Origin: Anas platyrhynchos
Lineage: Eukaryota; Chordata; Aves; Anseriformes; Anatidae
Direction of reading: 5' to 3'
NCBI RefSeq assembly: GCF_047663525.1
Contig: NC_092587.1
Span: 200,888,501-200,952,500 of the forward strand
DNA length: 64,000 nucleotides
The position numbers were made by a program, and so were the translations under genes. Below the pieces are notes generated by a model. That model made no database searches and was not told the origin of the DNA. It was given only the letters and a program-made list of their open reading frames with translations. Every line of letters starts with the position of its first letter. The stretch's first letter is position 1. This document shows positions 56,937-64,000 of this stretch, one piece after another.

Positions 56937-57522
56937 AAGGGCTGACATCCCTTCCATCACCTACCTGTGCTCTTGCTCTCCCCATGCAGGTTGCTGCCGA
57001 GCAGGGAGGCCAAGCGCAGTCTTCCTGCACCAAAGATACACCAGCAGACAAGCCAGCAACGTGCCAGAAACAAGAGCCGTCCCAGAGACTTCTGGATGGG
57101 CCTGTTCAGAGCAGCGAGCAGGAGCAAGGGCTCGGTACGCGCAGGGGGGCTGGCTGGTCCTGGGCCACCCCTCCCCTTGGGTGGTGGTGTGGGGGGAAGG
57201 CAGGGGCTTGCCCATCACCTGCTCAGGCCCTAACCTACACCTCTCTGTCTCCCACAGGCATCCATGACCTCACACAAGCCCCGGCACACCAGCCACGGCC
57301 CGCCCACATCAGGAGACAGGCGCTTCGGGCTCTGCGCAGTGCTTTGTGCTGCAGCTTCATCGCAGAAGAGTGGGAGTAGCAGCGCCCAGCTGCCAGCAAC
57401 AGGAGGGCGCTCGGAGCTGTACGCTGACATCACTGAAAGGAACAGGACAGTGCCCCAGGAATTCAGATGCCCCACCACATCCTGCCTCCAGCCTCAGCTC
57501 ATCTGCAGCTGCCTTCTGCTGA
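56937..57522 (+). pseudogene. 3' exons 3 and 4 of the novel gene family
   Basis: Exon 3 (56990-57134) and exon 4 (57258-57379) have intact acceptors, an intact GT donor between them and clean coding text (VAAEQGGQAQSSCTKDTPAD; IHDLTQAPAHQPRPAHIRRQ) to the stop at 57377-57379. Exons 1 and 2 are replaced by ERV sequence at 56936. The 3' UTR is cut at 57522, just before where the AATAAA should be, by the second copy of the tandem unit. Confidence 0.85.
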
Positions 57523-59354
57523 CAGCCGTGCTGGGGACAGCCCAAGGCCTCAGCCAGCTTGTGGCGCGGGGGGCAGGCAGAACTGCCAAATGGCCGCCAG
57601 GGCTGTCAGAGGGCGGGGCTGGAGCCGCCCTGTCAGGGAGCAGCTTTTCTCTCTCTCTCCCTGCACTCAGGGAGCACTTTCCTGTAGATCCCCTTTCCTG
57701 TAGGGCCACAGCTGAGCCGAGCATGCCAGCACTGAGAAGGAAACTCTCTCCTTTCAGTCCCATACAATCCTCGAGAGTGCCCCAGGGGGTGTGCAAGGTG
57801 ATCCATTTGGGTGTGGGAAGGAAATGCTAGAACTGCCATTCGTTTATTCATGAAATCTCGAAAGGGAATAAGGAAGAAGGAATGCTTCACGAGTGTTTAA
57901 TATAGAGCTTGTGCCTGGCACCCTCCCTCAGTGTCTCCATGTGTCAGATGGCCACGTTGCACATGGTCTGTGAGGTGTCCTGAGGGACGAGCGTGTGCTC
58001 CACAACACGGAGGTTTTCTCCGTGGCACCCTCACTCGGTCACAAGCTTTCAGCATTATGTGACGTAGCAGATTACATGGGCCGGGTTCAGTAGACTTCAG
58101 GATGATGTGCTTAAAGGGGATTTGAGGAAATCAGTTCAAAGGATGCCTATAGATTGGGATCTCTAAGGCCAAAGGCAGCAATTCAGCAAGAGGTATTCCA
58201 CCCAAGTGGAATTGACAGCAACTTGCATCGAGGCTGCCTGATGAGGGATCAAAGTCCCCGAAAGTTTTAGGAGGAGAGAATGAAAACTGTGAGAGCATGT
58301 GAGAGAAAGAGAGCTCTTCACTCTCTTGTATGAGTGATGTGACAAAAAAAAATCAACTTGTCCTTCAGTTTTGTGCTGTGCAGATTTAAAGTCCCTGCTG
58401 GCTTTCCTTCCTTCTTTTCTCCCAGGTTTCAAACTCTCTCTCTCTCTCTGCTTTTTGGCCATGTGCAGACCCGAGAGGTCATGGAAAAGCTGTTTTCCAA
58501 AAAGAGGCTCTTAACTTCAAAGCTCCCTTGGCAGCAGTACCAGCAGGGAAGGAAGACTTGTTGCTAATTCTGGGCTGAGTGAGGAGTGAGGGCAGGTGCT
58601 TGATGCCTTTTTTTTTTTATTTCCTGGGACCAAAGGGAAGGTTGCAGTGAGCCGTTACCTTGGAAGTTCCACCCTGGAAGGATCAAGAGCTCCCAGCTCT
58701 TCCCAGCTCTCCAGGCACAGGCAGGATCTGATGCTGGATCCTAAGAGCACCTGTCTTTCAGCAAGGGAGAATCAGCAGCCTCAGCTAGGAGGCCTTCGTG
58801 GCTGTCTTGGCAGGCCACGAGTGGTGCTACTTGAACTGCTTAACAGTCCCACAAAAATTGTGAGGTGGATTATTGAGGGAACAGAGCATCTCTCCTATGA
58901 AGAGAGGCTGGGAGAGATGGGACTGTTTAGCCTGGAGAAGAGAAAGCTCAGGGGGGGATCAGTGGATAACTGCATGCCTGCGGGCAGGGTGCAAAGGCAA
59001 TGGAGCCAGGCTCATTTCAGTGGAGCCCAATGACAGGACAGGAGGCGATGGGCGCAGAAGCAAACACAGTGGCTTCCATCTGAACCTCAGGATCCATTTC
59101 TGTAGTGTGTGGGTGAGCGAGTCCTCTCACGGGTTCTCCAGTGAGGCTGTAGAGTCTCCCTCCTCAAGGGGAGACACTTGAAAGCCATCTCCACAGGACA
59201 TGCTCCTTGGACACTGGTGCTGGGTAGCAATGTTTGAGCAGGGGGTTGGCCAAGCTGACCTCTTCAGGTACCTTCCAACCTCAACCATTCTGTGTTTCTG
59301 TGAAATCAGAACACTACAAAGCCCGTCTGGTCCTTCCAGCAGGAAGCAAAAGAC

Positions 59355-61345
59355 TTTATTGGGCTCGCAGCTGCTCCCAGCTGCGAGGGGTCCTCGCTGG
59401 TTTCCCTGATGCTCGTGTCATCTTTGGCATTGGAAGCACAGGGATTTTCTCACCAACGCTAGGGAGAGAAAAAGAAAGGGTTCAAGTTTCTGTTCCAGTG
59501 AGGGCAGCAGAGTGACACTCCCTGCTCCCTTCAGCCCCAGTCCTGTGCAGCGTGCATATGCAGGAGTCCCAAGGCTCTGTGTGGCCTTGTGGGGGCCCCT
59601 CGAGTCCCAGCCAGTGACAGGGAATCTACGCAGCGCCAGGCCGAGGCGCTGTGTGAGACCGGGCTGGAGACCTTTGGCCAAGCAGCTACGGAAGGCCAGG
59701 GCAAGGGTTCTCGTGAGCCTGGGGGCCTCATTGCCCAAGGAAGGGGCTGTTGCTAGTGGAATGAAGGCTGTTGCAGGAGAGGTTTACCAAATCAGAAGAT
59801 CCTCTGCAGAATTTCCAGGGATGTCGACAGCTCTGCTCTTGGTCTTGTCTTTCTGCAGGACCTCCCCTCTCCTCTCCAGCTGTTTCCTCACGCGCTCAGT
59901 CCGCACTGAAAGGCAGCTGCAGCAACAGAGAAAAAAACTCTCAGGTGGGCTCTGAAGGTCCTCACCTGTCTGCCCAAAAGCAGGGAGCACAGCCTCCTTC
60001 CATTGTGGGTGCGTCACTGTCAGCTGCAGGGGAGCTTTAGGACTTTGGGTCTGCAGGGGGACAGCTGGAGGCAGGGCCTCTCCACGGTCATTCTCTCCGC
60101 GAGGCAGCCAGGGGATGGAGAGCCAAAGCCCAGAGCTGAGCAACCCGCATGCTGGATCCCTCGGGCAGCCTGCTGCAGCTCAGCTTTTCCTGGCCTTTTT
60201 TGGAAGCTGGCCCACACTTACCTGGCACTCGGTTTGCTCAGAGGAGCTGCCTCAGCCTTCTTCTCCGGCGGGTGAGGGATTAGGACATGCTGCTGTTTCA
60301 TGTCCACTGGCACCATCTGCAGAGACTTTTTCCATTCCACAAGTGCCATGGAGGATGTGCTCTCTGTCTGCAGCCCCTGCATTTCCTTCTGCGTCTTCTG
60401 CTACAGGGGAAGCAGAAACAAGGAACGTTTTTAGATGGGGGTGCTAACGTGGGAGCTGTCCCATGGCAGTGGGGCAGTCGTCCCCTCAGGGTTTCCGCAG
60501 GCTCAGGGCAGTTTCCCTGCAGCCTGCTTTCTCTCAGAAAGGCAGCATGAAAGGGTAACACCCTCAGCCTCTGAAACTAAGGGCAAGAACACTTTCACTG
60601 CAGTGGGCTTTGCAGGAGCCCTTGTCCTTCTCAGAGGAAAACAAGGCTCAGAAAGTGCACGCTTTTCTCTTGGAGAGAAGCTTCCTTGCAGAGCTAAGAG
60701 GGGAAGAGTGTGCACATGGCCCCCTGAGAGAAGAGAAAGGTTCCTTCTCGAGTGCTTGAAAGCACTTGTCATACCATGGGCCCGTGTCTCAAGCAGCATT
60801 TTTCCTACAGGGCACAAGGGCATGCAGTTATTAAAGAAATGTCAAATCTCCATGATGGCAACCCGTGAAACAACCCGGCAATGGGCACACAGATGCAGTG
60901 GCTACCTGTCCTCCTCTCCGTTGACCCTCACAGGCAGGGGCTTGAGTTTGGGGCCAGGCCACAGCACAGAGCTTGCCCTTCCCCTCTTCTGCCATTCTTG
61001 AGGAGCTTTCCTCACGGGTTGTCAGCAGCCTGCAAGCACAGAAGAGGAGGATTTCCTGCTCTAGTTTTTGCTCACCAATCAGGTCCCCAGCAGGGAAAGG
61101 GAAGTTGGTGGGGCATGTGTCGGGACCCCTGTGGAATTCACCAAGTCCCCATGTCTAAGGAAAGCCGCTTGATGACTCAAGAAAAGCCGAGGGGCTGCTT
61201 CTTTTAGGCTCCCCCCAGCCTCACCTGCGAGAAGGCTCTTTTTCCACTGCAGCCTGGCTCAGCTTTGCCTCCCCTTTCATCTTGGAGAGTCTGGATAGAG
61301 AGAGACTCTGGGGTGTGAGCAGCTGGCTCTTAATAGGAGGCATCC
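59355..61345 (-). pseudogene. CCDC81-like: 3' half of a CCDC81-like gene, second copy
   Basis: Duplicate of 48539-50529, with exons 61225-61345, 60222-60400 and 59784-59916 and AATAAA at 59355-59360. I see no change in these exons between the copies; the 60890 difference is in an intron-like part. Confidence 0.55.
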
Positions 61346-61696
61346 CTGTAAGGAGGAAACGAGAAGGCTCGTCAGTGCTGCTCCTTGGTGGCCACACAAA
61401 GAGGCAGGGAATGAGCCTCCCTGCTGGATCCGGTGCTACTTGTAAAAGGCAGAGCAAGCTGGGAGATGGGTTGGCCGAGAAGGGAGTCTCCTTGGCCACT
61501 GGCATTTCACGGGTGGGGATGGGAGTCATCTGCACAGGACATGCTCCTTGGACACTGGTGCTGGGTTGCCCAGTTTGAGCAGGGGTTTGGCCAAGCTGAC
61601 GTCTTCAGGTAGCTCCCATCCTAAAACCATTCTGTGTTCTGTGAAATCGGCACACTACGAAGCCCGTGCTGGTCCCTCCAGCAGGAAGTAACAGTC

Positions 61697-64000
61697 TTTA
61701 TTGGGCTTGCAACTGCTCAGGTGGGGATGGGAGTCCTGGGACTCCCTGCTGCCACTGTACCCCACATTCTACCTTTGGACACATCTAATCCTGTTGAATG
61801 CTATGGGAAGCGCGGGGCTGCCCTGCCATTCTGGTTCCTACGAAGGCCCAGCAGAGCTACTGCCACAGGGAACTGGGGTCAGAGGAGGGGCCTCATCCTG
61901 TGCAAAGCGCAGCCTTCCAGCCTCGCCTCTGTACCCCTTGCCCTCAGGAGGACATTCAGAAGGGAAGGGCAGAGAGGTCTCCCAGGGGCTGTCACTCCCA
62001 AGAGCCCGCTCTCACATTACCTCTTCTGGTAGACTCTCCCTCCACACTTGCGTCTCCCTTCTTCTCCAAAGCAGAACCCTTGGGTGCTTGGAGAGACCCT
62101 TCCCCTGCAGCTCTTCCCCGAGGTATGTAGAGCCCAATCCTGGAAGAAAGACCAAGGCAGTGTGACTACAGGGCACCACATTCTAGGGCTGTAGGGTGCT
62201 GGTCTTGGTGCCAGCATCTGAGAGGGGCTTGCTGTGGGCTGGGCAGGGAATAGACATCCTCCCAGCCCTTGGTACACAAAGAGAATGCCCCCAAAACAAG
62301 CAAGAATCGGTGTGGAGTGGAGGAGGAACCAGTGCTTGGAAAAGTCCCCCTCCAGCTCCTCCCTGAGCACTGGGCAAGCCCTGGCACTGCTGACCTTCCG
62401 GAGAGGAGCTGAAAAGCTGCCAAAACTCTCAGCCAAGGGCTGCAGAAGCAATGCACCCACCTGGGAAAGATGATGACACCTCGAGAAGCTGGATGTGAGA
62501 CCATGCTTTTTCTCTCCGATGTGGCCAACTCCGTTGTGCTTAAACTCTGCAGGAGAGACAGTCGTGGGTGAGACCATGGACAGGAAGGGATGCCCGTGCC
62601 AATGAAGGCATCGCGGCTGCTCAGGCAGAAAGCTGCCCACGGGCAGAGCTTGCAGGGCTTAGTGTTCACCCCTCCTTACAAGCAGCACAAGCTGCCCAGC
62701 AAGTGCCTGCACCCGGCAAATCACTGCCTGGCTTTGTGCAGGGGCCAGACTCCTGTGCCTCATCAGGAGACGCGTCTGACCCAGAAGGAGAAGTCCCTCC
62801 CAACGGCCTCTCGGGGCATTTCCCAGGAGCCCTGGGCTGTGCTGGTGCAGTGAGAAACTTACAGTGAGGCGGCATTTCAACAGCTGGCCGTTGCTATTCA
62901 GGTTGTGAACAAAGTCGGAGGAAAAGTGCATTTGGACTCTGTTCTGGCGGAAGACCAGACGGCCGATGTCCTTGAAGATGAAATCCACAGCCTGCTTCTT
63001 TGCAAGGGTGTAGGAGAGAAAGAGCAGGGTCTCCTGAATGCAGCGCTGCACGGTGTCCCGAGGAATGCCGATGTCCAAGGACAACCAGGCATAATTCAGG
63101 AAAACAAATGGAGGTATTCCTGAGGGAGAGGAAGCAAGGAGAAAATAACTAAGACAGGCCTGCAGAGGAGGGCAGTCCCAGTTGGGTAGCTTCTGGGCCC
63201 TCCAGCACTGCTACAGAGCTGTCTTGCTGACTGCTCGTCTGGAGGAAGAGAATCCCTGAAAGACAGAGCTCCAAGAGCCTGGGGCAGCACAGTCGTGGGG
63301 CATCGCTGATGCCATAGAAGCTGATGCCCAGTGTCAGCCTGCACCTGCTGTTGTCCGAACTGCTTAGAGCAGAAGTCAACCACCAACGCAGCCATCAGGG
63401 TGCCAACAGGATGGGGAGGGACGTTTCTGGGAGCTGGTGTCTGGAGGGACGTGCAAGGCATTGATGGGCCTTGGCTTGAGAGGAGCTCAGGCCTTTCTCT
63501 GGACCTCCTGGAGGAGCTGTGGAACCCCTCCACTGCCCTCCCAGCAGCAGCTGAGCATGCAGCCCAAAGTCCCCGCGCGTGGGAGCCCAGACAATCATCT
63601 CTCTTCTTACCAGGAAAAGTTTCTTTCTTGTAAGGGAGCCCATGAACATTGGCAAAGTGCTCCGAAACCTGGAAGACGGGCTTCTTTGCGTCAAGGAGTT
63701 TAACGCCTGCCATGGGCCGGTCCTGTTTAACAGCAAAGAAGGTGCCCAGCCCAGGTACTGTGACACCCTGAAAAGCAAGAAATCAGGAACACGGGTCAGT
63801 ATTTCTGGGGCTTCTCCAAGCAAGAAGATGGGCCCTCATGCCTTGGCCACTGCTCATGAGAAGTTGCCAGGCAGTGTCACTCTGCAGAGCCCTGGAGATG
63901 GCCTCAATGTCATGGATTTTCCCAACAAGCAGGGAAAGCCTTGAGTGCCAGCACCAGCGACATGCTGGCCTGCCCACTCTGGCCACGGGCAACACACAAG
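61697..64000 (-). CDS. CCDC81-like: CCDC81-like gene, second copy, 5' end outside window
   Basis: Duplicate of 50881-53690. Exons 3 to 5 are at 63611-63767, 62680-63119 and 62461-62546, with the same splice sites and no coding differences noticed; AATAAA is at 61697-61702. Exons 1 and 2 would lie at about 64189-64506, beyond the window. The same doubt about the C-terminus applies. Confidence 0.65.

Larger units (their letters stand above)
46707..57522. repeat. Tandem duplication unit, first copy (10,816 bp)
   Basis: Sequence from 46707 recurs from 57523 to the window end at a constant offset of 10,816. By eye I found only three differences in about 6.5 kb: 47300 A versus 58116 G, 47930 G versus 58746 A, and 50074 A versus 60890 C. 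The unit begins CAGCCGTGCTGGGG. No longer repeat flanks the joins. Confidence 0.95.
57523..64000. repeat. Tandem duplication unit, second copy (partial in window)
   Basis: Repeats 46707 onwards at offset 10,816 and runs off the window end. All features of the first copy recur: CR1 at 58846-59306, CCDC81-like 3' half and CCDC81-like gene on the minus strand. Confidence 0.95.

Overview
This window is accessory, repeat-rich DNA from a bird nuclear genome. The evidence is many CR1 retrotransposon fragments (one with long stretches of its endonuclease/reverse-transcriptase frame), endogenous retroviruses (ERVs) of gammaretrovirus-like and alpharetrovirus-like type, avian-type solo LTRs, and split genes with clear GT-AG introns. 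The species cannot be fixed from the sequence; a galliform or related bird is my guess. The shuffled, recently duplicated structure would fit an ampliconic, sex-chromosome or microchromosome locus.

Three protein families are repeatedly duplicated, inverted and broken across the window. (1) A family I do not recognise has one apparently complete four-exon gene at 4398-8497 (+), 1,064 codons, with a TATA promoter, an AATAAA signal, a 302-residue internal tandem repeat, four related amphipathic segments and two SAGVQTD motifs that look like LC8 (dynein light chain) docking sites. Partial copies lie near 1-447, 11300-11860, 24235-25060, 31400-32030, 44558-45540 and 56990-57379. (2) CCDC81-like genes carry the paired HU-like domains of CCDC81. 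The best model is at 50881-53690 (-); parts of about ten copies are present, almost all on the minus strand. (3) LC8/DYNLL-like dynein light chain sequences occur as a full-length pseudogene at 1715-1980 (-) and a fragment at 475-633 (-).

Layout: 1-3545 holds broken copies, LC8 pseudogenes, CR1 and an LTR; 4198-8680 is the intact novel gene with its promoter; 8785-15243 holds CR1, an LTR and broken CCDC81-like and novel-family copies; 15244-31310 is an ERV block with nested LTRs, long simple repeats and a CR1 ORF2; 31400-34640 holds broken gene copies; 34690-41425 is a decayed gammaretrovirus-like provirus; 41430-46706 holds more broken copies; 46707-57522 is a 10,816-bp unit that repeats in tandem from 57523 to the window end with only three mismatches noticed by eye. 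That unit carries a CCDC81-like gene, the 3' part of a second one, an ERV pol/env fragment and the 3' exons of the novel family.

The main inference is that a putative LC8-binding protein, LC8-like sequences and HU-domain proteins of the CCDC81 family were amplified together, and that the one intact promoter has RFX (X-box)-like sites of the kind used by ciliary and spermatid genes. This points to a testis or cilium related amplified cluster. It is a hypothesis from motifs and context, not a demonstrated function.
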